Below are positions 37,551 to 47,553 of a stretch of 64,000 bases of DNA, piece after piece. Where the stretch lies: the NCBI GenBank assembly GCA_947447975.1, contig CANFLU010000003.1:53879-117878 (forward strand), in the 5' to 3' direction. The position numbers and the translations under genes were made by a program. The first letter of the stretch is position 1; every line of letters begins with the position of its first letter. Source of the DNA: Comamonadaceae bacterium. GTDB taxonomy: Bacteria > Pseudomonadota > Gammaproteobacteria > Burkholderiales > Burkholderiaceae_C. The notes beneath the pieces were generated by a model. The model was not told the DNA's origin. It searched no databases and saw only the letters and a list, made by a program, of their open reading frames with translations.

Positions 37551-37650
37551 GCGCCTAGATGATTGCCAAATACGCGCTCACAAGGCCATTTTCCGTAGCG
37601 CAGCCCTTTGGCGCTGGGGTGTCGAGCACTCCCTATTCCCACAAGGACGC

Positions 37651-38496
37651 ATGCTAAAGCAGCGCATCATCACCGCAGTGCTGCTGTTGGCGGTTTTGAT
37701 TCCTGCCGTCTGGGCCGATGATCCACTGGCCTTTGTTCTGTTGACCTCGCTGATGATGGGCGCAGCCGGGTGGGAGTGGGCTCGCTTGTGCACGTGGCCG
37801 GCTTGGCCGGCACGCGCCTGCGGCTTGGCGTTTGCATTGTTATGTTTGCATTTCTGGCGCCAGGGGGGTACCACGCAGGCCTGGCCCTGGCTGTGGTGGG
37901 CCGTAGGGTCGGCCTGGGTTTTGATGGCCGCAGCCCTGTTACGTGGCGGCGTTGATGCTTGGGTGCGCCTGCCGTTGCCCTTGCGTTGGGCCGCGGGCAT
38001 GGTGGCTTTGTTTGCTGCATGGGTGGCCCTGGTGCAAGCACGTGCAATAGGCATCAACTTTCTGTTTTCGGTGTTTGTGCTGGTTTGGGGTGCGGATGTC
38101 GCCGCGTATTTTTGTGGGCGACTTTGGGGTGGTCGCTGGATCGCGCCTAAATTGGCAGCTGCCATCAGTCCCGGCAAGACCTGGGAAGGTGCTATCGGGG
38201 GCATGGTGTTGGTGATGGCTTTGGCATTCGCTTGGCGCCAATGGGAGCCGCTGAGCCCCTGGGGAGCGATGAGTCTATACGGCCGTTTAGGAGAACAAGG
38301 CCCTGTGTTTTTGTTTGTGTCCATTGCTTTTTTGACCACGATGAGTGTGGCGGGGGACTTGCTCGAATCGCTGTTTAAGCGCTCGGCGGGCGTCAAGGAC
38401 AGCAGCCAATTGTTGCCGGGGCATGGCGGTGTGCTCGACCGCATCGATGCCTTGCTACCGGTGCTGCCGCTGGCCATGTTGTTGTGTGTCCGTTAA
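37651..38496 (+). CDS. cdsA: Phosphatidate cytidylyltransferase (CDP-diglyceride synthase)
   Basis: 281 residues from ATG 37651 with AAGGA nearby. About seven to eight membrane helices, many rich in tryptophan. The C-terminal CDP-diglyceride signature is SVAGDLLESLFKRSAGVKDSS followed by LLPGHGGVLDRIDALLP. It makes CDP-diacylglycerol for all membrane phospholipids. The preceding 100 nt contain no coding remnant of uppS in the three forward frames I translated. Confidence 0.95.
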   Translation: MLKQRIITAVLLLAVLIPAVWADDPLAFVLLTSLMMGAAGWEWARLCTWPAWPARACGLAFALLCLHFWRQGGTTQAWPWLWWAVGSAWVLMAAALLRGGVDAWVRLPLPLRWAAGMVALFAAWVALVQARAIGINFLFSVFVLVWGADVAAYFCGRLWGGRWIAPKLAAAISPGKTWEGAIGGMVLVMALAFAWRQWEPLSPWGAMSLYGRLGEQGPVFLFVSIAFLTTMSVAGDLLESLFKRSAGVKDSSQLLPGHGGVLDRIDALLPVLPLAMLLCVR

Positions 38497-38509
38497 TAGG
38501 GGCTTGTGC

Positions 38510-39715
38510 ATGGAGGCAGAGATTCAAACCGTGAGTATTTTGGGCTCTACAGGCTCCATCGGTGTCAATACCTTAGATGTGATTGCCCGCCAGTCGGATC
38601 GCTACCGTGTTTTTGCCCTGACTGCCCATAGCAGGGTCGACACCATGACCGCCCAATGTGTTCAATTTAGGCCACGCTACGCGGTGATGGTCAGTGAGCC
38701 CCATGCCCGCGAGCTCAGGCATGCATTGGCCAATCTGGGCTTGCCCACGGAAGTGATGTCCGGCCCCCAAGCCTTGGAATGGGTGGCTGCGCATGATGAA
38801 GTTACGACGGTGATGGCAGCCATTGTGGGCGCTGCCGGTTTGGCCTCCTGTATTTCGGCCGCCTTGGCAGGTAAGCGCCTGCTGCTTGCCAACAAAGAGG
38901 CCTTGGTGGTAGGTGGCGCTTTCTTCATGGACGCCGTTCAGCGCGGCGGTGCCACGCTGCTGCCCATTGACAGCGAGCACTCCGCCATTTTTCAGTCTTT
39001 GCCGGAAAATCCGCAGGCCTGGCCATCGGTCATCGACAAAATTATCCTGACGGCCTCAGGCGGACCCTTTCGTACGCGCGACCCCGCCACCCTGAGCCAG
39101 GTTACGCCACAACAGGCCTGTGCCCACCCCAATTGGGTCATGGGCCGTAAGATTTCAGTGGACTCGGCCACGATGATGAACAAGGCCTTGGAGGTGATAG
39201 AAGCCAAGTTTTTGTTTGGCGTGGCGGCGCATACGATCGAGGTCATCATCCATCCGCAAAGCGTGATCCATTCCATGGTGCAATTTGTGGACCATTCGGT
39301 TGTCGCCCAATTGGGAACGCCGGATATGCGTGGCCCTATCGCCTACGGTCTAGCCTGGCCTTCGCGTCACGTATCAGGGGCCAGTGCGATAGATTTTTCT
39401 ACCTTGTCCGCACTGACGTTTGAAACCTTTTCGGATCCCGGTCACCAGCAGCGCTTTCCCGGGCTCCAACTGGCCTGGGAGTCGCTCCAGGCGGTGCCTG
39501 GAACTACCGCGGTTCTCAACGCTGCCAACGAGGTGGCGGTGGCGGCCTTTCTGGCCGGTGAAATCCGGTTTGACCAGATCCATGCACTGAACCTGGATAC
39601 CCTGGCGCGTTTTGTTCCAAGCGCCCCGGTTTCCCTGCAAGATCTATTAGCCATTGACCAGGAAGCGCGCGCCCAAGCAGGTGCCCTGGTTTCTACGATG
39701 CGGGCCGCTTCCTGA
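38510..39715 (+). CDS. dxr: 1-deoxy-D-xylulose 5-phosphate reductoisomerase
   Basis: 401 residues from ATG 38510 (MEAEIQTVSILGSTGSIG). The NADPH-binding motif is SILGSTGSIGVNTLDVI. Metal- and substrate-binding segments are LLPIDSEHSAIFQSL, ASGGPFRT, HPNWVMGRKISVDSATMMNKALEVIEAKFLFG and IIHPQSVIHSMVQFVD. It commits DXP to the MEP isoprenoid pathway, which also supplies farnesyl diphosphate for the squalene genes. rseP, its usual downstream neighbour, is absent. Confidence 0.97.
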   Translation: MEAEIQTVSILGSTGSIGVNTLDVIARQSDRYRVFALTAHSRVDTMTAQCVQFRPRYAVMVSEPHARELRHALANLGLPTEVMSGPQALEWVAAHDEVTTVMAAIVGAAGLASCISAALAGKRLLLANKEALVVGGAFFMDAVQRGGATLLPIDSEHSAIFQSLPENPQAWPSVIDKIILTASGGPFRTRDPATLSQVTPQQACAHPNWVMGRKISVDSATMMNKALEVIEAKFLFGVAAHTIEVIIHPQSVIHSMVQFVDHSVVAQLGTPDMRGPIAYGLAWPSRHVSGASAIDFSTLSALTFETFSDPGHQQRFPGLQLAWESLQAVPGTTAVLNAANEVAVAAFLAGEIRFDQIHALNLDTLARFVPSAPVSLQDLLAIDQEARAQAGALVSTMRAAS

Positions 39716-39795
39716 GCCCGTTATGATGGCGCTTGCTGTCACTTGCCATTGAGGGCCGATTTGGACTCCCGCGGCGCCCCGGACTTTCTTTCACT

Positions 39796-42093
39796 ATGCA
39801 ACACCCATTCGTGCACACTCTACGGTCTTTAGTCCTACTTGTTTGCTTCCTGTCCGCCCAGTGGGCTATGGCGCTGACGCCCTTTGTTATTAAGGACATA
39901 CGGGTCGAGGGCTTGCAGCGGGTAGAGGCTGGGACCGTATTCGCCTCCTTGCCACTGCGCGTTGGGGATACTTATTCTGATGACATGGCCGCGGTTTCCA
40001 TCAAGGCCTTGTTTGGTTTGGGCTTGTTTAACGATGTGCGTATCGGCGTCGACGGAGCCATATTGATGGTGACCGTTGCCGAGCGGCCGATTGTGGGATC
40101 TGTGACATTCACCGGCACCAAAGAATTCGACAAAGATGTATTGGTCAAGGCACTAAAAGACATTGGCTTGTCTGATGGCCGACCATTCGATAAGGCATTG
40201 GCGGACAAAGCCGAGCAGGAGCTCAAGCGCCAGTACATCAACCGCAGCATGTATGCCGCCGAGATAGTGACTACGGTTACACCGATCGAGGGCAACCGCG
40301 TCAATTTGAGTTTTGCCGTAAGTGAAGGTGATACGGCCAAAATCCGCTCGATCAAAATTGTTGGTAACCAGGCATTTCCCGAAAGCACCTTGTTAGGTCT
40401 GTTTGATTCAGATACCGGCGGTTGGCTTAGTTGGTACACCAAGTCGGATCGCTACGCACGGCCCAAGCTCAATACAGATATCGAGGCGCTGCGTTCTTAT
40501 TACATGTCGCGTGGCTATTTGGAGTTTTCGGTGGACTCGACGCAGGTCACTATCGCGCCAAATAAACAGGATATCGGCGTCACCATCAACATTACCGAGG
40601 GCGAACCCTTTGTGGTGTCCAAAGTCAGTCTGATTGGAAATTATCTGGAAAAAGAATCGCAGTTCCAGGCGCTGGTTGCCATTCGTCCCGGCGAGCCCTA
40701 CAACGTCAATGAAGTTACGCAAACCAGCAAAGCATTTTCCGATTTTTATGCCAACTTTGGCTACGCTTTTGCGCAAGTGGAGGCGCAAACCAATATCGAC
40801 CGCACCACGAACCGGGTTGAAATCGTCCTCAAAGCGGACCCTTCGCGGCGCGTATACGTGCGGCGTATCAATATTGCAGGCAATGACACCACCCGCGACG
40901 AAGTGGTACGCCGTGAGTTCCGTCAAATGGAGTCAGCCTGGTACGACGGCGAAAAAATCCGCGCCTCCCGTAATCGGGTGGACCGTTTGGGCTACTTCAA
41001 AGAAGTGAGTATGGATACGGTTGAGGTTCCCGGCTTCCCTGACCAGGCCGATTTAGTGGTGACAGTGGTTGAAAAGCCCACGGGTAGTCTCTCACTGGGC
41101 GCAGGCTATTCCAGTGCCGATGGACTGGGCTTGAACTTCGGCTTCAAACAGGACAATGCCTTCGGTTCGGGAACCTCTATGGGTATTGAAGTCAATACCA
41201 GCAAGCTCAACACCACCTATGTGTTTAGCACTACGGACCCCTATTTCACCCGCGACGGTGTTTCCCGCAGCGTTGATCTGTATTACCGGACCACGCGGCC
41301 CTATGCCGATGTCAACAGCTATGCCTTGAAGAATATTGGTGCCAGCCTGCGATTTGGCGTTCCGTTTTCGGAAACAGATACGGTGTATTTTGGCGCAGGC
41401 TATGACGTCACGACGATTGAGCCGGGCAACTTGCTGCCACAAGCGTATGAAGAGTTCGCCAATAACTTTGGCTACACCGCGGCGGCCGTGCCCTTGACCG
41501 TTGGCTGGGGGCGCGACACCCGTGACAGTGGGGTAGTTCCAAGTACTGGTCGTTTGGTCAAGGCCAATGCAGAATGGAGCGTGGCCGGGGATTTGACCTA
41601 TCTGCGCGCGACGACCCAGGCGCAACAGTTTTTCCCTCTGACTAAGCGGGTCACTTTGGCATTTAACGGAGAACTGTCCATGGGCATGGCGACCAATGGG
41701 CAAACCTATCCCTTGTTTAAAAATTACTATTCAGGCGGTATCGGCTCAGTGCGGGGCTTTGAGCCTGGCAGTCTGACTACCGGTGCCCAGCGGGCGCAGG
41801 GCGCGGTCTCCACGGGCGGAACGAAAAAGCTGACCTTCAACACCGAAATTTTGTCGCCACTACCGGGTGGCGGTAGCGACCGAACGCTGCGTATTTATGC
41901 ATTTTTGGATGCCGGAGGGCTCTACGGCGCCGATGAAGGCATCGCCCTGGGGGATTTGCGATCGTCGATGGGCGTGGGAATAAGTTGGATTTCACCAGTC
42001 GGGCCGTTGCGCCTGGCCTATGCCAAACCGCTGACCCAATTCGAAAACGATAAAATCCAGTCTCTTCAATTCACAATTGGAACTACCTTCTGA
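39796..42093 (+). CDS. bamA: Outer membrane protein assembly factor BamA
   Basis: 765 residues from ATG 39796. Signal peptide MQHPFVHTLRSLVLLVCFLS and so on with cleavage after AMA near 26. Five POTRA repeats fill about 27-430, each with the PIVGSVTFTG or RIRSIKIVGN-type strand. The C-terminal beta-barrel ends in the aromatic TIGTTF, and the lid-loop motif is SVRGFEPGSL. It inserts beta-barrel proteins into the outer membrane. The ATG lacks a good ribosome site, which fits loss of an upstream gene that once provided coupling. It overlaps skp by one base. Confidence 0.97.
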   Translation: MQHPFVHTLRSLVLLVCFLSAQWAMALTPFVIKDIRVEGLQRVEAGTVFASLPLRVGDTYSDDMAAVSIKALFGLGLFNDVRIGVDGAILMVTVAERPIVGSVTFTGTKEFDKDVLVKALKDIGLSDGRPFDKALADKAEQELKRQYINRSMYAAEIVTTVTPIEGNRVNLSFAVSEGDTAKIRSIKIVGNQAFPESTLLGLFDSDTGGWLSWYTKSDRYARPKLNTDIEALRSYYMSRGYLEFSVDSTQVTIAPNKQDIGVTINITEGEPFVVSKVSLIGNYLEKESQFQALVAIRPGEPYNVNEVTQTSKAFSDFYANFGYAFAQVEAQTNIDRTTNRVEIVLKADPSRRVYVRRINIAGNDTTRDEVVRREFRQMESAWYDGEKIRASRNRVDRLGYFKEVSMDTVEVPGFPDQADLVVTVVEKPTGSLSLGAGYSSADGLGLNFGFKQDNAFGSGTSMGIEVNTSKLNTTYVFSTTDPYFTRDGVSRSVDLYYRTTRPYADVNSYALKNIGASLRFGVPFSETDTVYFGAGYDVTTIEPGNLLPQAYEEFANNFGYTAAAVPLTVGWGRDTRDSGVVPSTGRLVKANAEWSVAGDLTYLRATTQAQQFFPLTKRVTLAFNGELSMGMATNGQTYPLFKNYYSGGIGSVRGFEPGSLTTGAQRAQGAVSTGGTKKLTFNTEILSPLPGGGSDRTLRIYAFLDAGGLYGADEGIALGDLRSSMGVGISWISPVGPLRLAYAKPLTQFENDKIQSLQFTIGTTF

Positions 42094-42605
42094 TGAAACC
42101 GCTTAATCTTCTTGCTGTGGTTGCGCTTTGTGCGACCGGACTGCTGTCTTCTGCGTTTGCGCAGGAATCGCGCATAGCCTATATCAATACCCAACGCATC
42201 ACTACGGAGTCCGCCATCGCGAAGGCGGCACAGTCCAAGCTGGAGCAAGAGTTCTCCAAGCGCGGCAAGGAAATGGCTGATTTGCAGGCGGCCTTAAAAA
42301 CCTTTAGTGAAAAATTCGACCGCGACGCGCCTACGATGACCGAATCGCAGCGCGTATCCCGTCAAAAAGAAGGCGCAGAGCTGAACCGCGATTTACAGCG
42401 CAAGCAACGCGAATACCAAGAGGACCTGAACGGTCGACGCAATGAAGAACTGCAGCAAGTGCTGGAGAAAGCCAATAAAGCGGTTCGCAAGGTTGCAGAT
42501 GACGAAAAATACGATTTGGTGGTGCAGGAAGTCGTGTACAGCAACGGCCGCCATGACATCACCGATAAAGTGCTCAAGCTATTGAATACTTCGGGCACCA
42601 AGTAA
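42093..42605 (+). CDS. skp: Periplasmic chaperone Skp/OmpH
   Basis: 170 residues. Signal peptide with cleavage after SAFA near residue 23. The mature protein is highly helical and charged, with long coiled-coil arms ([21 protein letters not shown] and [24 protein letters not shown]) as in the tentacles of the Skp trimer. It carries unfolded outer-membrane proteins across the periplasm to BamA, encoded just before with a one-base TGATG overlap. Confidence 0.95.
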   Translation: MKPLNLLAVVALCATGLLSSAFAQESRIAYINTQRITTESAIAKAAQSKLEQEFSKRGKEMADLQAALKTFSEKFDRDAPTMTESQRVSRQKEGAELNRDLQRKQREYQEDLNGRRNEELQQVLEKANKAVRKVADDEKYDLVVQEVVYSNGRHDITDKVLKLLNTSGTK

Positions 42606-42624
42606 ACTCGAACCCGCGACTTGC

Positions 42625-43611
42625 GTGCCTGACATCTGCCTGCACGACATCATTGCAGCACTCGGGGGTGAGCTGCACGGGGATGGCAATATCCGCATTG
42701 ATGCTTTGGCCCCCTTGGAAAGTGCGGGTCCGGGGGCGCTGAGTTTTGTCAGCCATCCCAAATACCGCCAAGGCCTGGTCACGTCAAAGGCCGCCTGCGT
42801 TATCGTCCCCCCAGACTTGAAAGACACGGCGCGCGCGCGAGGGGCCTTTATCGTTTGCGAGTCACCCTACCTCTACTTTGCGCGCCTAACGCAATGGTGG
42901 CGCAAAGCGCTAGATGCACAGCGCGCACTTCCCCACCCGCAGGGTGGCGTGCATCCCAGTGCGGTGGTGGATGCTTTGGCCCAGGTGCACCCCAGTGCCA
43001 CCATAGGGCCTTTGTGCGTTATCGAGCGAGGTGCACGCGTCGGCGCCCATACGCAATTGCGCTCCAGGGTCACGCTGGGCCAGGACTGCACCATTGGCCA
43101 ACGTTGCCTGTTGCATTCGGGCGTCGTTATTGGCGCGGACGGTTTCGGTTTTGCACCCGACGGCGATCGCTGGGAAAAAATTGAGCAATTGGGTGCAGTG
43201 TCTATCGGCGACGATGTAGAAATCGGCGCCAATACCTGTGTTGATCGCGGTGCATTACAAGATACGGTGATCGAAGATGGTGTCAAGCTGGATAACCTGA
43301 TACAGGTAGGTCATAACGTACGCATCGGACGCAACACCGCTATTGCGGGCTGCGTCGGTATTGCTGGCAGTGCGGTCATTGGCCCGCAATGCACTATTGG
43401 CGGTGGCGCCATTGTGCTGGGGCATCTGGAAATCGCCGCCCAAGTACATATTTCTGCCGGAACACTGGTCAGTAAGTCGATAAACAAACCAGGCCATTAC
43501 ACCGGTATTTTTCCGCTGGATGAAAATGCCAACTGGGAGCGTAATGCCGCCTCGCTCAAACAACTGCACCGCCTGCGCGAGCGTATCAAAAAACTCGAAA
43601 GTGACGCCTAA
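42625..43611 (+). CDS. lpxD: UDP-3-O-acylglucosamine N-acyltransferase
   Basis: 328 residues from GTG 42625 ([15 protein letters not shown]). N-terminal uridine-binding domain (about 1-100), then a left-handed beta-helix of hexapeptide repeats ([26 protein letters not shown] and so on) with the catalytic histidine in [17 protein letters not shown] / [13 protein letters not shown], and a C-terminal helix. It adds the second hydroxyacyl chain in lipid A synthesis. It lies in the bamA-skp-lpxD-fabZ-lpxA-lpxB series. Confidence 0.97.
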   Translation: MPDICLHDIIAALGGELHGDGNIRIDALAPLESAGPGALSFVSHPKYRQGLVTSKAACVIVPPDLKDTARARGAFIVCESPYLYFARLTQWWRKALDAQRALPHPQGGVHPSAVVDALAQVHPSATIGPLCVIERGARVGAHTQLRSRVTLGQDCTIGQRCLLHSGVVIGADGFGFAPDGDRWEKIEQLGAVSIGDDVEIGANTCVDRGALQDTVIEDGVKLDNLIQVGHNVRIGRNTAIAGCVGIAGSAVIGPQCTIGGGAIVLGHLEIAAQVHISAGTLVSKSINKPGHYTGIFPLDENANWERNAASLKQLHRLRERIKKLESDA

Positions 43612-43613
43612 AA

Positions 43614-44063
43614 ATGATGGACATCCACCAGATTCTTAAACAGCTGCCCCACCGCTATCCTTTTTTGATGGTGGACCGGGTATTGGAAATTGACAAAGGT
43701 AAGACCATCAAGGCCTTGAAAAATGTCACTATGAACGAGCCATTTTTTGAGGGCCATTTTCCGCACCGTCCGGTCATGCCCGGCGTGTTGATGCTCGAAG
43801 CGCTGGCGCAAGCTGCCGCCTTGTTGGCTTTTGATGCGCTGGATGCCGCGCCCGACGATGCGTCGGTGTATTACTTCGCGGGGATCGACGCTGCCCGTTT
43901 TAAGCGCCCGGTGGAGCCCGGTGATCAGCTGATTTTGGAGGTGGAGTTACTGCGCATGAAGGCCGGTATTTTCAAGTTCAAAACCCGTGCCAGCGTGACT
44001 GGTGAGACCGCGGTGGAAGCGGAATTGACCTGCGCCATGCGCAGCATCGCGCCCAGGGAGTGA
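43614..44063 (+). CDS. fabZ: 3-hydroxyacyl-[acyl-carrier-protein] dehydratase FabZ
   Basis: 149 residues from ATG 43614; ATG 43617 is equally possible. Hot-dog fold with [15 protein letters not shown] and the active site [21 protein letters not shown], catalytic His48 and Glu62. It removes water from 3-hydroxyacyl-ACP in fatty-acid elongation and competes with LpxA and LpxD for the hydroxyacyl-ACP pool, consistent with its place between them. Two bases after lpxD. Confidence 0.98.
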   Translation: MMDIHQILKQLPHRYPFLMVDRVLEIDKGKTIKALKNVTMNEPFFEGHFPHRPVMPGVLMLEALAQAAALLAFDALDAAPDDASVYYFAGIDAARFKRPVEPGDQLILEVELLRMKAGIFKFKTRASVTGETAVEAELTCAMRSIAPRE

Positions 44064-44064
44064 T

Positions 44065-44859
44065 ATGAGCGGCATCCATCCCACTGCGCTGGTTGACGCA
44101 GGTGCTGAGCTCGATGCAGGTGTGACCGTGGGCCCGTACACCGTGATTGGTCCGCATGTGCGCATTGGCGCGGGGACTACCGTCGGCGCGCATTGCGTTA
44201 TCGAAGGCCACACCACCATAGGGCGTGATAACCGGATCTTTCAGTTCAACTCGCTAGGGGCCATTCCCCAGGACAAAAAATACAAGGGCGAGCCCTGTGA
44301 GTTGGTGATCGGTGATCGCAATACGATTCGCGAGTTTTGCACCTTTAACATCGGCTCGCCCGGTGACGTCGGCCTTACCCGTGTGGGCGATGACAATTGG
44401 ATCATGGCCTATGTGCACCTGGCGCACGACTGCCAGGTCGGCAACCACACCATATTTGCCAACAACTCCCAACTGGCCGGGCATGTGCAGGTTGGCGATT
44501 GGGTGATATTGGGTGGATTTACGGTTGTGCACCAGTTTGTCCGTATCGGCGCGCACAGCATGACGGCCATGTGCTCGCTGCTGTTTGCCGATCTGCCCCC
44601 CTTTGTGATGTGCCAAGGCCAGCCTGCGGCTGCCCGGTCTATGAATTACGAAGGCTTGCGCCGGCGCGGCTTCTCACCCGAGCGCATTGCCGGTGTTAAA
44701 GCCATGCACAAAGCCTTGTACCGACAGGACCTGAGCCTGGAGGCGGCGCAGGCGCACATTGCAAGCATTAGCCAGACAGAAGCGCAATGCGAGCCCGATG
44801 TGCGCATGATGAATGACTTTCTACAACAGACCCATGCCCAGCGCGGCATCGTGCGCTGA
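44065..44859 (+). CDS. lpxA: UDP-N-acetylglucosamine O-acyltransferase
   Basis: 264 residues. Left-handed beta-helix from residue 1 ([26 protein letters not shown]), with the catalytic histidine at 121 in [13 protein letters not shown], and [20 protein letters not shown]. The C-terminal helical part begins [15 protein letters not shown]. First step of lipid A synthesis. It starts one nt after fabZ. Confidence 0.98.
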   Translation: MSGIHPTALVDAGAELDAGVTVGPYTVIGPHVRIGAGTTVGAHCVIEGHTTIGRDNRIFQFNSLGAIPQDKKYKGEPCELVIGDRNTIREFCTFNIGSPGDVGLTRVGDDNWIMAYVHLAHDCQVGNHTIFANNSQLAGHVQVGDWVILGGFTVVHQFVRIGAHSMTAMCSLLFADLPPFVMCQGQPAAARSMNYEGLRRRGFSPERIAGVKAMHKALYRQDLSLEAAQAHIASISQTEAQCEPDVRMMNDFLQQTHAQRGIVR

Positions 44860-44861
44860 AC

Positions 44862-46031
44862 GTGAGCCAACCCGGCGCTGCGCTGAGCTCCTTGGCCATG
44901 GTCGCCGGAGAGGCCTCAGGCGACATGCTTGCTGCCTTGCTTTTGCAAGCAGTGCATCAGCGTTGGACGGGGGTGTCTGCACGTGGCATAGGCGGCCCGC
45001 GTATGGCCGAGCAAGGCTTTGAGGCCTGGTGGCCGCACCACAAGCTGGCAGTGCATGGACTAGGCTGGGACCTGCTGCTGCGCTACCGCGAGATCGTGGG
45101 TATCCGTAAGCAGTTATTGAAGCGGTTGATCGATCAAGCGCCATCGCTTTTTATTGGCGTAGATGCGCCCGATTTCAATCTGGAACTCGAAGCGAATCTG
45201 CGTGCCCGTGGCGTGAAGACCGTGCACTTTGTCTGCCCCTCCGTCTGGGCATGGCGGGCGGAGCGGTTACTCACGCTGCGGCGCAGTGTGGACCATGTGC
45301 TCTGCCTTTTTCCCTTTGAGCCGGCGCTGCTGGCGCAGCATGGCATTGCCGCCACCTATGTCGGTCACCCGCTGGCGCAAGTGATCCCCATGCACGTGGA
45401 CCGCGCAGCGGCGCGCGAGCACTTGGGCTTGGGGCAAGACGACGATGTGCTCGCTTTGCTGCCAGGCAGTCGTCGCTCGGAAATCCAGTACCTGGCCCCC
45501 GTTTTTTTCCAGGCGGCTAGCCGCATTGCCAAAGCCAGGCCCAAGGTTAAATTTCTGCTGCCGGTAGTGCCGGGGCTGGAAGCTTTGATGAACCGGGCAG
45601 CGCAAGTCAGTGGCATGGCCGCCAGGGTACAAATGGTTTCGGGCCAATCACACACGGTGCTGGCTGCCTGCGATGCCACCTTGATTGCCAGCGGTACCGC
45701 CACTTTAGAGGCCGCCTTGTTCAAGCGTCCTATGGTGATTGCCTACCGCATGGGCGCATTAAGTTGGCATTGGATGCGGCGCAAGCGATTGCAACCGTGG
45801 GTGGGTTTGCCCAATATTTTGAGCGGGGAATTTGTGGTTCCTGAATTTTTGCAAGACCAGGCGACCCCTCAGGCGCTGGCTGACGCATCTTTGCAATGGC
45901 TCGATTGCAAAGCCTCAAATCCAGACGTTTTGCGGCGGCTTGAAATGCGCTTTGATGCCTTGCACGACAGTCTGCGGTGCGACACCGGTGCGCTAGCGGC
46001 CCAAGCCATCGACAATGTGCTCCATGCCTAA
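44862..46031 (+). CDS. lpxB: Lipid-A-disaccharide synthase
   Basis: 389 residues from GTG 44862, two nt after lpxA. GT-B glycosyltransferase with [17 protein letters not shown] at the start, [42 protein letters not shown] and [28 protein letters not shown]. It condenses UDP-2,3-diacylglucosamine with lipid X. Its last codons overlap the rnhB start. Confidence 0.97.
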   Translation: MSQPGAALSSLAMVAGEASGDMLAALLLQAVHQRWTGVSARGIGGPRMAEQGFEAWWPHHKLAVHGLGWDLLLRYREIVGIRKQLLKRLIDQAPSLFIGVDAPDFNLELEANLRARGVKTVHFVCPSVWAWRAERLLTLRRSVDHVLCLFPFEPALLAQHGIAATYVGHPLAQVIPMHVDRAAAREHLGLGQDDDVLALLPGSRRSEIQYLAPVFFQAASRIAKARPKVKFLLPVVPGLEALMNRAAQVSGMAARVQMVSGQSHTVLAACDATLIASGTATLEAALFKRPMVIAYRMGALSWHWMRRKRLQPWVGLPNILSGEFVVPEFLQDQATPQALADASLQWLDCKASNPDVLRRLEMRFDALHDSLRCDTGALAAQAIDNVLHA

Positions 46032-46635
46032 ACTGAATGGCCCGATTCAAACCGCACTCCAATGGGAGGCCGGTGGCTTGGTGGCTGGTGTGGACGAAGC
46101 GGGCCGGGGGCCACTTGCGGGTCCAGTGATGGCTGCCGCCGTCATTTTGGACGATAAGTACCCCATCCCTTATCTGGCAGACTCCAAAACGCTCACGGCT
46201 AAGCGACGCGATTTTCTGTTTGATGAAATTCGCGCCAAGGCCTTGTGCTTTTCGGTGGCGCAGGCGTCGGTGGCGGAAATAGATGAACTCAATATCCTGC
46301 AAGCTACTTTGCTCGCCATGCGCCGTGCGGTGCAGGGTTTGCGTTTGCCGCCCAAGTTGGTGTTGGTGGACGGTAACCGTCTGCCGGTGTTAGATATCCG
46401 TGCTGAAGCCATTGTGAAGGGCGACAGCAAGGTGGCGTCGATCTCGGCGGCGTCGATTTTGGCCAAGGTCAGCCGCGACCGCTGGTGTGCCCATTACCAC
46501 CAGGAATTTCCGCAGTATGGTTTTGACGCCCACAAAGGCTACCCGACCGCCTTGCATCTGGCGGCCCTGCGTACCCACGGGCCGTGTCCTGAGCACCGCA
46601 AATCTTTCGGCCCTGTAGCCGCGCTCTTGCCGTGA
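46024..46635 (+). CDS. rnhB: Ribonuclease HII
   Basis: 203 residues from ATG 46024 (MPKLNGPIQ), overlapping the lpxB end; ATG 46015 is an alternative. The catalytic carboxylates are in [15 protein letters not shown] (Asp-Glu), LVDGNR, and the last aspartate near [18 protein letters not shown] and [13 protein letters not shown] are typical. It cuts RNA in RNA-DNA hybrids and removes misincorporated ribonucleotides. Confidence 0.97.
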   Translation: MPKLNGPIQTALQWEAGGLVAGVDEAGRGPLAGPVMAAAVILDDKYPIPYLADSKTLTAKRRDFLFDEIRAKALCFSVAQASVAEIDELNILQATLLAMRRAVQGLRLPPKLVLVDGNRLPVLDIRAEAIVKGDSKVASISAASILAKVSRDRWCAHYHQEFPQYGFDAHKGYPTALHLAALRTHGPCPEHRKSFGPVAALLP

Positions 46636-47411
46636 CCGCGCCGCAACTTATCAGCTCGCGTGATAACCCGCAGTTGCGCGCGTTGCGCAAACTCTCGGGC
46701 GATAACACCGGCTACCGCAAATCAGGACGGGTCTGGGTCGAGGGAGAGCATTTATGCAGCGCCGCTCTGGTGCGCGGGGTCAGGCCCGCCATGGCGGTGG
46801 TTGCGCAAAGCCTATGGGCCGATGGCCACTCGCCCTGGGCTGGTGTGGCCTCAAGCACGCTGGTGCTGCCTGATGCATTGTTCAAAGGTATCAGCGCACT
46901 CGAATCGCCCGCTGCCATCGGCTTTGTCATGGACGTGCCTGTGCCAGATGCGCTGGATCCGGCAGCGGCCAGCGTGGTGCTTGACCGGGTGCAGGACGCT
47001 GGCAACGTCGGATCGATTTTGCGAAGCGCGGCCGCCTTTGGCTTCAAACAGGTGATCGCCTTGCCGGGAACCGCAGCGCTGTGGTCGCCCAAGGTGTTGC
47101 GTGCCGCCATGGGCGCACATTTTGGCTTGACACTGTTTGAAGGTCTGGATGAACAGGCGTTTGCGGACTTGCGCCTGCCCTTGGTGGCCACCAGTTCGCA
47201 TGCGGGCGCCCTGATACAGGATGCGCAGCTGCCATTCCCCTGCGCCTGGGTACTGGGCCATGAGGGGCAGGGCGTATCGCCCGCTTTAATGGCGCGCGCC
47301 GCTTTACAAGTACGCATTGGCCAGCCCGGGGGCGAGGAGTCGCTTAACGTCGCCGCAGCGGCTGCCATCTGCCTGCACGCTAGTGCCGTGTCAGCCATCC
47401 CCCGAAAATAA
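46632..47411 (+). CDS. RNA 2'-O-methyltransferase, TrmH/SpoU family
   Basis: 259 residues from GTG 46632, overlapping the rnhB stop (GTGA). N-terminal substrate-binding domain ([28 protein letters not shown]) and a C-terminal SPOUT knot with [37 protein letters not shown] and [20 protein letters not shown], the three SpoU motifs. Probably methylates a guanosine or other base in 23S rRNA; which one cannot be told. Confidence 0.93.
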   Translation: MTAPQLISSRDNPQLRALRKLSGDNTGYRKSGRVWVEGEHLCSAALVRGVRPAMAVVAQSLWADGHSPWAGVASSTLVLPDALFKGISALESPAAIGFVMDVPVPDALDPAAASVVLDRVQDAGNVGSILRSAAAFGFKQVIALPGTAALWSPKVLRAAMGAHFGLTLFEGLDEQAFADLRLPLVATSSHAGALIQDAQLPFPCAWVLGHEGQGVSPALMARAALQVRIGQPGGEESLNVAAAAAICLHASAVSAIPRK

Positions 47412-47458
47412 GCAATTGCCCTCGGTTAGAATGCAGGGCTTTCCGGAACCCGGCGTCT

Positions 47459-47525
47459 CCCAAGCGCTTCCAAAGCAACTCCCCTACGAAAATTAGCTGC
47501 CAGAGGCCTCCTCTGGGCGCTTGGG
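47459..47525 (+). promoter_or_regulatory. Structured carA 5' leader
   Basis: CCCAAGCGC (47459-47467) is an exact complement of GCGCTTGGG (47517-47525), and inside it CCAGAGG (47500-47506) pairs with CCTCTGG (47510-47516), ending directly against the outer stem. The two would stack coaxially. The structure ends about 28 nt before the carA GTG. This may be a leader that controls carbamoyl-phosphate synthesis. Confidence 0.4.
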
Positions 47526-47553
47526 CGCACCCGTAAACGATTCGGAGAAGCCC

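Noticed and set aside
37551..37650. Possible uppS pseudogene remnant
   Set aside because: Translation in the three forward frames shows no UppS-like segment; it is treated as an absence, not a pseudogene.
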